Part shown: positions 45,638 through 54,516 of the stretch, one piece after another
How positions within the stretch are numbered: the first letter of the stretch is position 1
How the letters are laid out: every line of letters begins with the position of its first letter
From: Sporosarcina sp. FSL K6-3457
GTDB lineage: Bacteria; Bacillota; Bacilli; Bacillales_A; Planococcaceae
Length of the DNA stretch: 64,000 nucleotides
Assembly (NCBI RefSeq): GCF_038007285.1
Contig: NZ_JBBOWX010000001.1
Location: forward strand, 4,360,001-4,424,000
Reading direction: 5' to 3'
Notes under the pieces: model-generated
Seen by the model: the letters and a program-made list of their open reading frames with translations, nothing else
The model's database searches: none
Told to the model about the DNA's origin: nothing
Made by a program: the position numbers and the translations under genes

Positions 45638-48187
45638 ATGGTTTGGTTGGATTCCAAAACAACAATCCCTCATGCCACGCCCGAGGCCGTTGAAAGACAA
45701 CGATTATTCAATGTACTACGATATAGTGGGCCAAGAAAACTAACCATTGTTCGAGCACCTGCCGGGTATGGCAAGACAACATTATTAAGTCAATGGATTA
45801 GTCAATTTGACGAACCAGTAGTCTGGTTGTCTATCGATGCAATGGATAATGACCCCCTCCGATTTTGGAAATATGTCATACGTACGGTATCAGATGCTGT
45901 TTCGAATGACATTGCTTCACTATTACTTTCTCTTTTCAATGGACAGTCCCCATTGGAATCATTAATCGACTCCTTTTTGAATGAAATCGAGGCGATTCAA
46001 GGAATAATACATATCGTTATTGACGATTATCATCTTATTGAAAACCCTGTCATTCATCAAATGATGGCTCGGTTTATAGACTATTTACCAAGTCATATAT
46101 GTTTATATTTGGCGAGTCGAATGGAATTACCCCTTCCCCTAGCAAAATGGCGTGTCAAAGGATGGCTTACAGAAATTGGCGTGGATCAGTTACGCTTCAC
46201 CTACGATGAGGTAGAACACTTATATAGCAAGCGAAGATTCACACACACCAACACTGAATCACTTCAACAGATATTTACTATGACAGAAGGTTGGGCGGCT
46301 GGTATTCAATTAGTAGGTCTTTCCGGGAGTGCGCCTGGATCGGGTGAATGGAACACTGACTTATTTGATAGTACCCAACCGTTCATCACTGAATTTTTGT
46401 TGCAGGAAATTCTGGCGTCACTCCCACCTACTACACAGGATTTCCTTATACGCACTTCAATATTAAATCAGCTGGAACCGGCTATTTGTAACGTATTAAC
46501 AAGGCGCACAGATAGTTATAATATCTTGCTGGAGCTGGAAAAAAAGGGGCTATTTATCGTCCGCCTCCATGCTAATAAACCTATTTTTCGCTACCATCAT
46601 TTGTTTGCTAATGCTTTACAAATCGAACTGCGAAACCGTCATTCACAAGAAAGTATTTCTTCTATTTATCAAGAAGTCGCGATACTTTTACGTGAACAGG
46701 GCGACTATATGTCCGCTATTGAACTCGCCTTACAAGGTCAATTGTATGAAACTGCGGATTCATGGATCAAGACTCACCTAATTGAGATCTTCACGCTAGG
46801 ACAAACATCGACATTCATGCGCTGGGTACGTGAATTACGGGATAATAGTTATATAGTGAATGTAGAAACGCTTGTCATGTATGTGATTACACTTTCTACT
46901 CTTTATGAAATGGAAGAGGCCAGTCGGCTCATTGTTGAATTGGATCGCAGACATGACATCGACCAATGGATGGATGATATTGACTATCAGGGCATGGTAA
47001 GTATATTAGAATCAGTAAGTGCATTTGTCTTGATAGCCGGTGGGAAAGATATTGACCAATCGATGGGCATCATCTCGCAACAAGCAAATAAAGGGCGCGT
47101 GAGTTCTGAATGGGATTATATTCCTATGCAGTATAATTGGGTCGAGCCGACACTGTTAAGGACAAGCATAGGCGCAAAAGGTAGACTACTATGGCAAGAA
47201 GAGGTACTTCCCTTACTAGAGCTATTTCAGGCAGCTGATATGAAAGAGAAGAATCTTACAGGTTTCGCCTTTGGTGTAACAGCAGAAACCTCGTATAACC
47301 GAAATTCTATCGATCAAGCATTCATTGAATTGGAAGCAGCACTACAATACGGGCATCATTTTCAAGATCCCGGTTTATATATTCCCATGTACATCTTGAA
47401 GAGTCGCGTCTATGCGGCGAAAAAACAATTTATAGCAGCGCATGCTGTTCTTGACTATGCAATGGAAACAGTTCAGGAGCGGCATTGGTTAGATTCTTTG
47501 CGAGTGATGAAAGCCCAGTGCTATTTACTTGAAGGCGAAATCCCACAAGCAGAACGTGAGCTTGCTAAATCGACAGGCCTGAATCACCTAGAAGCCAAGT
47601 CAGAACAGGAATTTTGGTTGGTTGTGTACGTACAGGTATTATTAGCAAAGAGGCAGACCACCGATGCCTTAAAGACAAGTATCCGGGTAAAAGAAAAAGC
47701 GCAACAAGAAAGGCAGATTTCAACCATCTTAGAAGGAACAGTGCTTGAAGCAATCTGTCAAATGGAGCTAGGAAATAAGGAAGCAGCGCTATCATCCTTA
47801 CACAAAGCACTTGAACAAGGGGCACCGTATGGTTATATCAGAACATTCCTTGATATCCCCCCTGTCATAGCCTTGCTGAAAAAGTATTTGACAGTACGTC
47901 AAACAGGTCGCAACATGCAGTGGAGCTCCGTACCTATTACTTATATCGAACAATTGCTAGCAGGCAATCAAAATGAAACAAGTAAGAAACCCGTAATGGA
48001 CACGCTAACACCACGTGAACAAGATGTTCTGCAATTACTGGCAGGTGGTGCTTCGAATAGTGATATTGCTAAAAAGCTGACCCTTTCAACGGGGACCGTC
48101 CGTGTCTATTTGTCTACGATTTATAGTAAGCTTGGCGTCACTTCACGCACACAGGCCGTGTTATTAGTGAAGGATTTGGAGAACTAA
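45638..48187 (+). CDS. LuxR-family ATP-dependent (LAL/MalT-type) transcriptional regulator 2
   Basis: Paralogue of the regulator at 34.4 kb over its full length. It has Walker A APAGYGKTTLLS, IVIDDYHLI, a long helical repeat middle, and the C-terminal LuxR helix-turn-helix LTPREQDVLQLLAGG...GTVRVYLSTIYSKLGVTSRT. The start MVWLDSK at 45638 matches the paralogue and has AAAAGGA 11 nt upstream; ATG at 45629 is too close to it. The response-regulator gene begins 16 nt after its stop, so both are probably one transcript. Confidence 0.87.
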   Translation: MVWLDSKTTIPHATPEAVERQRLFNVLRYSGPRKLTIVRAPAGYGKTTLLSQWISQFDEPVVWLSIDAMDNDPLRFWKYVIRTVSDAVSNDIASLLLSLFNGQSPLESLIDSFLNEIEAIQGIIHIVIDDYHLIENPVIHQMMARFIDYLPSHICLYLASRMELPLPLAKWRVKGWLTEIGVDQLRFTYDEVEHLYSKRRFTHTNTESLQQIFTMTEGWAAGIQLVGLSGSAPGSGEWNTDLFDSTQPFITEFLLQEILASLPPTTQDFLIRTSILNQLEPAICNVLTRRTDSYNILLELEKKGLFIVRLHANKPIFRYHHLFANALQIELRNRHSQESISSIYQEVAILLREQGDYMSAIELALQGQLYETADSWIKTHLIEIFTLGQTSTFMRWVRELRDNSYIVNVETLVMYVITLSTLYEMEEASRLIVELDRRHDIDQWMDDIDYQGMVSILESVSAFVLIAGGKDIDQSMGIISQQANKGRVSSEWDYIPMQYNWVEPTLLRTSIGAKGRLLWQEEVLPLLELFQAADMKEKNLTGFAFGVTAETSYNRNSIDQAFIELEAALQYGHHFQDPGLYIPMYILKSRVYAAKKQFIAAHAVLDYAMETVQERHWLDSLRVMKAQCYLLEGEIPQAERELAKSTGLNHLEAKSEQEFWLVVYVQVLLAKRQTTDALKTSIRVKEKAQQERQISTILEGTVLEAICQMELGNKEAALSSLHKALEQGAPYGYIRTFLDIPPVIALLKKYLTVRQTGRNMQWSSVPITYIEQLLAGNQNETSKKPVMDTLTPREQDVLQLLAGGASNSDIAKKLTLSTGTVRVYLSTIYSKLGVTSRTQAVLLVKDLEN

Positions 48188-48203
48188 AAAGAGGTGCATA
48201 TAG

Positions 48204-48899
48204 ATGCAAAAACATATTTTGCTAGTTGAAGATGATGAGTCAATCCGCGAGATGGTCGAAAAGTATTTGCATATGGAAGGCTTCAACATTACATGTGCTT
48301 CCAATGGTGAAGAGGCTGTGCAAAAATGTTTCAGTACTTCCTTTGATTTGATGATTTTAGATATTATGATGCCAAAGCTTGATGGTTTGGAAGTATTAAA
48401 GATTATTCGCGAAAAAAGCGCACTCCCGATTTTAATCATGTCTGCCAAAGATAGTGATATCGACAAAGCAGTAGGACTTGGATTAGGTGCAGATGATTAT
48501 ATTGCCAAGCCATTTTCAATGTTAGAGCTTTCAGCACGCGTGAAGGCTGCAATTAGGCGAGCGACAACCTACTCAAATCAGGTAGAGGTAAAACAAGACA
48601 TGTTGGTGATTGGTGACCTAACCATCGACATTATGAATTTTTCTGTCATGAAAAAACAACAAACTGTGAAACTTACTTCAAAGGAGTTTGCCATCTTGAA
48701 GTTATTTGCTACCAATCGCCAGCGAGTCTTTACTAAACAGCAAATCTATCAGCTCATTTGGAATGATGCGTATTATGGTGATGAAAACATTATAAATGTC
48801 CATATGAGCCGACTCCGAGAAAAAATTGAAGATGATCCCTCCAATCCTCAATATATTAAAACACTATGGGGCATTGGCTATAAATTAGAGGATTCCTAA
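48204..48899 (+). CDS. OmpR/PhoB-family response regulator
   Basis: 231 residues: receiver domain with the acceptor Asp in DLMILDIMMPKLDG (about residue 52) and Lys in IAKPF, then a winged-helix DNA-binding domain ending GIGYKLEDS. It is paired with the kinase that begins 1 nt after its stop. Target: most likely the ABC transporter operon downstream, whose promoter has three 11-bp direct repeats. Confidence 0.93.
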   Translation: MQKHILLVEDDESIREMVEKYLHMEGFNITCASNGEEAVQKCFSTSFDLMILDIMMPKLDGLEVLKIIREKSALPILIMSAKDSDIDKAVGLGLGADDYIAKPFSMLELSARVKAAIRRATTYSNQVEVKQDMLVIGDLTIDIMNFSVMKKQQTVKLTSKEFAILKLFATNRQRVFTKQQIYQLIWNDAYYGDENIINVHMSRLREKIEDDPSNPQYIKTLWGIGYKLEDS

Positions 48900-48900
48900 T

Positions 48901-49836
48901 ATGGTACTATTCCTTTCAATCATTATATTTTTATTGATTATCATCGTTTACTACCAATATAGAGAGAAAAAAGCGCGCAACGCTACCCTTCATTATGCGT
49001 ATAGGAAATTACAAGCCATCATCGCCGAGCATACTGGCGAAAAGGTTTTAGCTGTGACGACCAATCAAGAATTACAGCTATTGCTCAATGCGATTAACGG
49101 GCTACTCGATCATAACCAAAAAATTATTGCTACACATCGGAAAATGGAAAACTCTACAAAGATGATGCTGGCAAATATCTCACATGATATAAAAACACCA
49201 TTAACCGTTGTCCTTGGCTATATCGAAATGCTTCAACTCGACACTGCCATCAGTGAAGAAGAACGACAACAATTGCTCTTAGGCGTCCATTCAAAAACAT
49301 TGGAAGTCCTTCAACTGATCCACCAATTTTTTGACTTAGCAAAAATAGAAGCTGGCGATACAGACTATCCCATCACGAAAATAAATGTCAATGAAATCTG
49401 TCGCAAAAATATTTTATCTTTTTATAATATCGTGACGTCAAAGGGTATTGATATTGACATAGATATCCCAGAAACAGCTGTCTTTGCACTCGGAAATGAG
49501 GAAGCACTGGATCGAATTATGAATAACCTACTGTCGAATGCAGTAGCGTACGGAGCAGAGGGCAATGTGATTGGACTCGCTGTCAGACATGACGATGTGA
49601 ACATTTATGTCGATGTGTGGGACCGCGGAAAAGGCATTGACGAATATCATATCAATCGTGTCTTTGAAAGAATGTACACCCTTGAAGACTCTAGAAATAA
49701 ATCGTTTCAAGGCAGCGGACTTGGACTGACGATTACAAAGCGACTCGTTGAAATTTTAGGCGGCTCCATTCACCTATCGAGTGCCCCATATGAGAAAACA
49801 ATCTTTACCGTTTCGTTGAAAAGGTTAACGTACTAA
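48901..49836 (+). CDS. Sensor histidine kinase with one membrane segment
   Basis: 311 residues. One N-terminal membrane segment (residues 2-19) with almost no extracellular loop, then a dimerisation domain with the phospho-acceptor His in NISHDIKTPLTVVLGYIEML and a HATPase domain (NNLLSNAVAYG, DRGKGI, GSGLGLTITKRLVE). With no sensing loop, the signal probably reaches it through a partner, such as the ABC transporter, as in antibiotic-resistance modules. Confidence 0.9.
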   Translation: MVLFLSIIIFLLIIIVYYQYREKKARNATLHYAYRKLQAIIAEHTGEKVLAVTTNQELQLLLNAINGLLDHNQKIIATHRKMENSTKMMLANISHDIKTPLTVVLGYIEMLQLDTAISEEERQQLLLGVHSKTLEVLQLIHQFFDLAKIEAGDTDYPITKINVNEICRKNILSFYNIVTSKGIDIDIDIPETAVFALGNEEALDRIMNNLLSNAVAYGAEGNVIGLAVRHDDVNIYVDVWDRGKGIDEYHINRVFERMYTLEDSRNKSFQGSGLGLTITKRLVEILGGSIHLSSAPYEKTIFTVSLKRLTY

Positions 49837-49839
49837 CAC

Positions 49840-49893
49840 GTAAGAATTTCGTAAGAAACGGGTAAGAAAAAAGAGAGTTTCACCTCTTATACT
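49840..49893 (+). promoter_or_regulatory. Triple direct-repeat operator and -10 before the BcrAB-like transporter
   Basis: GTAAGAA occurs at 49840, 49851 and 49862, an exact 11-bp period typical of OmpR-family sites. TATACT at 49888-49893 is a good -10; the matching -35 position falls on the third repeat. A strong AGGGGGAA ribosome site precedes the ATG at 49924. Confidence 0.72.
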
Positions 49894-49923
49894 AAAAGTA
49901 GTGACAGATTAGGGGGAATTCAT

Positions 49924-50850
49924 ATGACGTATCTTGTACAAACCAATCGGCTTACAAAAGTATATGAGGGGAAAGAAGTTATTTCCGAAGTGAGTATGCA
50001 TGTGAAAAAAGGCGAAATTTACGGATTTTTAGGTCCTAATGGCGCGGGGAAAACCACCATCATGAAGATGATGACAAATCTTATAAAACCTACAAGTGGT
50101 AGCATCGAAATTTTTGGTGAAACATTAACACACAACTCATACGACGTTTTAAAAAGAATGGGAACGATTATTGAGTATCCTGTCTTCTATGAGAATTTAA
50201 CCGCAAAGGAGATATTGGATCTTCATTGTGAATATATGGGCTATTACGACAAAAAGGAAATCGATCATGTACTTGATTTAGTCAAGTTAATCAATACAGA
50301 TGGCAAGCCTGTGAAAGATTTTTCACTCGGGATGAAACAACGATTAGGCATCGCACGTGCGATTATTACGAAACCAGAATTACTAATTCTAGACGAGCCA
50401 ATTAATGGTTTGGATCCCATCGGCATTAAGGAAATTCGCGAATTATTTAAGATGCTATGCGAAGAATACGGGATAACGATTATTATTTCCAGCCATATCT
50501 TGGGGGAAATCGAGCAAATTGCCGATACAATTGGCATCATTCATAATGGAAAATTAATCAATGAGCTATCGATAGACAATGTGAATCTTAACCAAACAGA
50601 TTACATTGAAATAATTGTCGATGACGGAAAAAAGGCTGCCTTTATTTTAGAAAAAAACTTAGCCATCACCAATTTTAAACTAATGGACGACGATCATTGT
50701 ATTCGTATCTATGATTCAGCAGTCTCGCAAAAGGTGATTTCAAAAGCATTGATTGAGCAGGACATTGACATTGAGGCGATTAATAGGAAAACAAGTTCGT
50801 TAGAGGATTACTTCCTAAAGTTAGTAAACGGGGGTATTATGAATGCTTAA
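49924..50850 (+). CDS. ABC transporter ATP-binding protein, BcrA/lantibiotic-protection type
   Basis: 308 residues. Walker A GPNGAGKTT, signature SLGMKQRLGIARA and Walker B LLILDEPINGLDP are all present. The C-terminal 80 residues match the extension of BcrA-like ATPases that serve peptide antibiotic export or protection. It overlaps the permease gene by 8 nt. Context with a two-component system supports a cell-envelope stress or bacteriocin-resistance role. Confidence 0.9.
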   Translation: MTYLVQTNRLTKVYEGKEVISEVSMHVKKGEIYGFLGPNGAGKTTIMKMMTNLIKPTSGSIEIFGETLTHNSYDVLKRMGTIIEYPVFYENLTAKEILDLHCEYMGYYDKKEIDHVLDLVKLINTDGKPVKDFSLGMKQRLGIARAIITKPELLILDEPINGLDPIGIKEIRELFKMLCEEYGITIIISSHILGEIEQIADTIGIIHNGKLINELSIDNVNLNQTDYIEIIVDDGKKAAFILEKNLAITNFKLMDDDHCIRIYDSAVSQKVISKALIEQDIDIEAINRKTSSLEDYFLKLVNGGIMNA

Positions 50851-51538
50851 TTTAATGCGATTAGAGATGAAAAAGTTTAAATTAAGGTCCTATATAAAAA
50901 GTGCAATCATTACTAATTTAATCGTAGCGGCTGTGTTAGTTGCGGTACTATTTATCGCAAAAGCTGAAGGTGAGCTAGCTTTTCAAAATTATTCAGAGGC
51001 TCTGAGCGCTATCGACTCGATGGTAAGGGCGACATTTATTATATTTGCTGCGACGTTAATTTCCAAACTAATCATTGGCGAGTTTAAAAACAAGACCATA
51101 ACTACCTTATTTCTATATCCTATTAATAGAAAGAAACTGATTGCTGCAAAGCTAGCTATAGTAATAATTTTCACATTCTGTTTCGTTATCATCTCTAATG
51201 TGTTTATAACAGTCGTATTTTCTTTCACAGCTAGTAGTTTCAATTTACTTCCAGATACTTTAACCGTTACCATGATTACACAGCATACGCCAGCTGTGTT
51301 GATGAACGCAATCGCTACGGCAGGTATCTGCCTCATTCCCCTATACTTTGGAATGAAAAAATACTCTGTACCAACGACGATTATTTCTTCCATTCTAATC
51401 GTGCTAGTTATTTCTTCGAATAACGGTGGCTTTTCGTTAAATGATATTATTATTATTCCGATATCACTGGCATTAGTTGGAATCAGCATTGCCTATTTTG
51501 CGATTCGAAATATTGAAAAGCTAGATGTAAAATACTAA
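50843..51538 (+). CDS. ABC-2 type permease, six membrane segments
   Basis: 231 residues with six hydrophobic segments, typical of small BcrB/LanE-like permeases. It overlaps the ATPase gene and completes the transporter. The conserved GEFKNKTITTLFLYPI loop after the second segment is common in ABC-2 exporters. No terminator with a clear T run follows; 51541-51606 includes a CACCTGTT...AACACAGGT dyad. Confidence 0.85.
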   Translation: MLNLMRLEMKKFKLRSYIKSAIITNLIVAAVLVAVLFIAKAEGELAFQNYSEALSAIDSMVRATFIIFAATLISKLIIGEFKNKTITTLFLYPINRKKLIAAKLAIVIIFTFCFVIISNVFITVVFSFTASSFNLLPDTLTVTMITQHTPAVLMNAIATAGICLIPLYFGMKKYSVPTTIISSILIVLVISSNNGGFSLNDIIIIPISLALVGISIAYFAIRNIEKLDVKY

Positions 51539-51606
51539 AAGTCCACACCTGTTGATTAACCATTTACCGGAAATAACACAGGTAAACACAGGCTTAAAAA
51601 CTACCT

Positions 51607-52073
51607 TTTTCACTTGATTATGTTCGGTTTCGCTTTCGGCTAACTAGTTAGAACATCTTATTCGATTATCTTGTTCTGGATAGTTGCCTGTCGCGTACCT
51701 ACACTGCTCAAGTGACAAATGCAGTTACTTTGGAAGGAAAAGAATAGATGGCTTGCTAGACAGATTGTAAGTGCCCGAAGATGCAATTTCGGGCACTCTA
51801 GTACATTGTACAACGTACCCCTACTTTACTATTTGCAAGCCTTATAGAAAATGACATCTTCTAAAATAACAAAAGAAAAGACTACAGTGAAGGATTCAGC
51901 CGCCAAAATTGTATCTTTGGCGGCCCTCTCCAGTTAAGAAGCCCTCTATTTCCTCGTCACCAAAAGCATTAGCACTCCGTGTACAAGCGTTTTTAGTGAG
52001 CGACGGATGAACGACCACCATACGATTAGCAGAAAAATGTCTAGGGGTGCGGCGAAGTCGCATCCCTAGACAT
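51607..52073. repeat. Noncoding repeat element, copy B
   Basis: 51607-51937 aligns with 19362-19750, including the stem at 51770-51797. 51985-52073 aligns with 21960-22044 including the 15-bp terminal hairpin at 52037-52073. So both ends of the 19.4-22.0 kb unit are found here without its gene cargo. No coding frame is visible. Confidence 0.7.
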
Positions 52074-52345
52074 CAAAACAGCACGGTTATTGTATAGAAG
52101 TCGTTCAATCCAAAGCGAAACCAAATGCGATTGAACATAGAGCGCCTAGTATTGGATCATGTTATTTTTCGGTTAATCAACAGACGTGCTAAAAGCCATC
52201 ACAATGAGAAGAGTTGCCTAGTTGCAGCTCTTTTTTCATTTTATTTCATCAAAATAAGTTTAGTTTGGCAAAATTCCGGGAAAAGCCTAACTATAGCAAT
52301 CATATATAAATTTTAGGTTATAAAATGTATGGGGAGGAGTAAATT
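52074..52345. other. Intergenic with terminator hairpin
   Basis: About 270 nt with no convincing gene. A short open stretch (52095-52195) reads KPNAIEHRAPSIGSCYF but matches nothing I know. A hairpin AAGAGTTGC...GCAGCTCTTTTTT at 52209-52236 looks like a plus-strand terminator. Confidence 0.5.
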
Positions 52346-52516
52346 ATGGTGAAAAAGATTCCCGGAAAATGTATTCTATCAAGCCAAATCAAATTAAAGC
52401 AGCAAGATATGTATGCCAAGGCCAGTCTTTTCGGCTTTACTCATCCGATTGTCGTTGCCTGTAGCCAAGAGCTGGACATATTACTGAATAAGTACCAAGG
52501 ACTTCAACCTGTTTAA
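52346..52516 (+). CDS. Spo0E-like aspartyl-phosphate phosphatase, 56 residues
   Basis: Small protein with the Spo0E family layout: two helices joined by a turn and the signature CSQELDILLNKYQ near the C-terminus. Family members remove phosphate from Spo0A and so delay sporulation. Start ATG at 52346 follows GGGGAGGAG, and a terminator follows the stop. The first helix (IKLKQQDMYAKASLFGF) is less typical than the second. It lies alone between the repeat relic and an HrtAB-like transporter. Confidence 0.75.
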   Translation: MVKKIPGKCILSSQIKLKQQDMYAKASLFGFTHPIVVACSQELDILLNKYQGLQPV

Positions 52517-52529
52517 TGAATGCCAAAAC

Positions 52530-52568
52530 GAAGGAACTGATTAGCGGCTAATAATCAGTTCTTTTTTG
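52530..52568 (+). terminator. Terminator after the Spo0E-like gene
   Basis: AAGGAACTGATTA pairs with TAATCAGTTCTTTT and is followed by a T run. Confidence 0.87.
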
Positions 52569-52591
52569 TTGCGCTAGAACTGTAATATTGT

Positions 52592-52624
52592 GTTCACTCT
52601 CCGTTCATCTAGCTCACCTATACT
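52592..52624 (+). promoter_or_regulatory. HssR-box-like direct repeat and -10
   Basis: GTTCACTCTCC (52592) and GTTCATCTAGC (52603) form a direct repeat with an 11-bp period, close to the HssR box GTTCATATT-NN-GTTCATATT of Staphylococcus hrtAB. TATACT follows at 52619-52624. Confidence 0.6.
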
Positions 52625-52641
52625 CTAGTTATCAAAAGAAA

Positions 52642-52667
52642 AGCTCTGGCACCTAGTTGCCAGAGCT
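52642..52667 (+). other. 5' leader hairpin before the HrtB-like gene
   Basis: AGCTCTGGCA and TGCCAGAGCT pair perfectly around a 6-nt loop, with no T run, 26 nt before the permease start. It may stabilise the transcript. Confidence 0.6.
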
Positions 52668-52693
52668 GGACAACAACAAACGGAGGCGGAGAA

Positions 52694-53728
52694 ATGAATA
52701 TTGCATGGAAAGAAATTAGCAAGAACAAAATTAAATTTACGATTTTAGGGTCTATCATTTTCCTAGTAAGCTTTTTAACATTTATCATATCCGGCTTATC
52801 TAACGGACTATCACAAGATAATGCAGCGTTAATAAAGGATTTGCCGGATGGACAGTTTTACATGAATGCTGATGCCAATGAAACATACAATCTTTCAAGA
52901 ATAGATGAAAATAAACAGGCTACTCTCTTAAAGGAACACCCAGCAGCAACCGCTTTGTCGATTCAAATGGGCTTTGTCAACGATAAGGATGACAAACAAA
53001 GTAGCGTAGCCTTCGTCACATCAACTGATTCAAAATTGTTTCCAGCAGTTGCACCAGGAGAGATTATCCTCGATCGTTCATTAGAAGCGAACGGCATTAA
53101 GGTCGGAGATATCTTAACGAACAATCAGTTTAGCGGAGAATTCATAGTCAAAGGCTTTGTCGATCAACAGAAATATAGCCATGCACCTGTCGCTTTCATT
53201 AGCATGATAAACTACCAAGAAATTTACCGTGTCCTTGAAATGCAATTAGTGTTCGTCCCTGGACAGGACAAAGCACAGGACATTGCGTCCTTACAAGCCT
53301 TTTCAAATAAAGATTTTCTCAACACCATTCCAAGCTACAGCGCGGAACAACTGTCACTCAATATGATTATTTGGTTTTTAGTCGCCATTAGCGGCATGTT
53401 GTTTGCGATATTCTTCTATATGATGAACGTCCAGAAAATTGGCTTGTACGGTATCTTAAAAGCACTTGGCGTAAAAACAAGCCGCTTGTTCGGCATGATG
53501 TGGTACCAAATGATTGTTATCACCATAGTTGCACTCGGACTGTCCGTTGCATTAAGCCAAGGCTTTGCAATGATTGCACCTGAAGGCATGCCATTTAGCT
53601 TAACACTTGCCACAACAGTTCAATTGTCTGTGTTGTTCCTAGTCATCGGATTTGTAGGTGCCACACTTTCCGGTCTGCAGATTAAAAAGATAGAGCCACT
53701 ACAAGCAATTCAACAAGGAGAGGTATAA
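52694..53728 (+). CDS. FtsX-family ABC permease, HrtB-like
   Basis: 344 residues: one N-terminal membrane segment (about residues 15-36), an extracellular domain of about 190 residues, and three C-terminal segments, the MacB/FtsX fold. The start MNIAWKEISKNKIKFT resembles HrtB of the heme-efflux pump. It is followed 2 nt later by its ATPase gene. An upstream HssR-like repeat supports a heme or envelope-stress role; the cognate sensor pair HssRS is not in the window. Confidence 0.82.
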   Translation: MNIAWKEISKNKIKFTILGSIIFLVSFLTFIISGLSNGLSQDNAALIKDLPDGQFYMNADANETYNLSRIDENKQATLLKEHPAATALSIQMGFVNDKDDKQSSVAFVTSTDSKLFPAVAPGEIILDRSLEANGIKVGDILTNNQFSGEFIVKGFVDQQKYSHAPVAFISMINYQEIYRVLEMQLVFVPGQDKAQDIASLQAFSNKDFLNTIPSYSAEQLSLNMIIWFLVAISGMLFAIFFYMMNVQKIGLYGILKALGVKTSRLFGMMWYQMIVITIVALGLSVALSQGFAMIAPEGMPFSLTLATTVQLSVLFLVIGFVGATLSGLQIKKIEPLQAIQQGEV

Positions 53729-53730
53729 TT

Positions 53731-54405
53731 ATGACCATTTTCACGATTGATGAAGTAACGAAAACATTTACAAATGGCGAAGTCGAAGAGCAGGTGTTGA
53801 AAGGCATTAACCTGTCCCTTAAAGAAGGTGAAATCACCGCATTAGTCGGTGCTTCTGGATCTGGTAAAAGTACCATCCTAACGATTGCAGCAGGATTGCA
53901 GCAGGCATCTGACGGTCAAATATTGTTTGAAGGACAAAATATGACCAACATGAGCCAAGAGCAAATTCGAAAAATTAGAGCGAGCGAGTTCGGCTTCGTC
54001 TTTCAATCCTCCCACCTCGTTCCTTTTTTAACAGTGGAAGAGCAGCTGTTGTTAATGTTGGATGTTTCAGAAACAAAAATGAATAAGCACGTTCAAAAAG
54101 ACGAAATTGCAAAGACATTAAAACTTGTCGACATGTATCACCGAAAAGATGCTTACCCCGCCTCCCTATCTGGCGGTGAAAAGCAGCGAGTCGCCATTGC
54201 GCGCGCCATCATTCACAAACCGAAGATGCTGTTTGCAGATGAGCCGACAGCCAGTCTTGATTCGAAGAGATCAAAAGACGTGATGGTATTGATAAGAGAA
54301 TTGACGAAAACATTAAATATCACAACATTAATGGTGACGCATGATGAAGAAATGCTACCTTATGCGGATCATATTATAACGATGAAAGATGGATTGATTG
54401 TGTGA
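53731..54405 (+). CDS. ABC transporter ATP-binding protein, HrtA/LolD-type
   Basis: 224 residues with Walker A GASGSGKST, Q-loop FQSSHLVPFLTVEEQ, signature LSGGEKQRVAIARA, Walker B MLFADEPTASLD and the switch His in VTHDEEM. It belongs to the MacB/LolD branch that works with FtsX-type permeases. RBS GGAGAGG overlaps the end of the permease gene. Confidence 0.88.
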   Translation: MTIFTIDEVTKTFTNGEVEEQVLKGINLSLKEGEITALVGASGSGKSTILTIAAGLQQASDGQILFEGQNMTNMSQEQIRKIRASEFGFVFQSSHLVPFLTVEEQLLLMLDVSETKMNKHVQKDEIAKTLKLVDMYHRKDAYPASLSGGEKQRVAIARAIIHKPKMLFADEPTASLDSKRSKDVMVLIRELTKTLNITTLMVTHDEEMLPYADHIITMKDGLIV

Positions 54406-54408
54406 GAA

Positions 54409-54457
54409 ATCAGCCTACGTAAACCGATAATTTGGTTTGTGCAGGCTGGTTTTTTAT
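54409..54457 (+). terminator. Terminator after the HrtAB-like operon
   Basis: CAGCCTACGTAAACC pairs with GGTTTGTGCAGGCTG, followed by TTTTTTATT. Confidence 0.88.
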
Positions 54458-54516
54458 TCAGCTTATTGAATAAAAATTATTTATTGTGTATATTAATTCA
54501 AAGGAGAGTGATTGTC

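Noticed and set aside
52125-52316. 63-codon frame near the repeat relic
   Set aside because: It reads through a terminator hairpin and shows no ribosome site or recognisable sequence.
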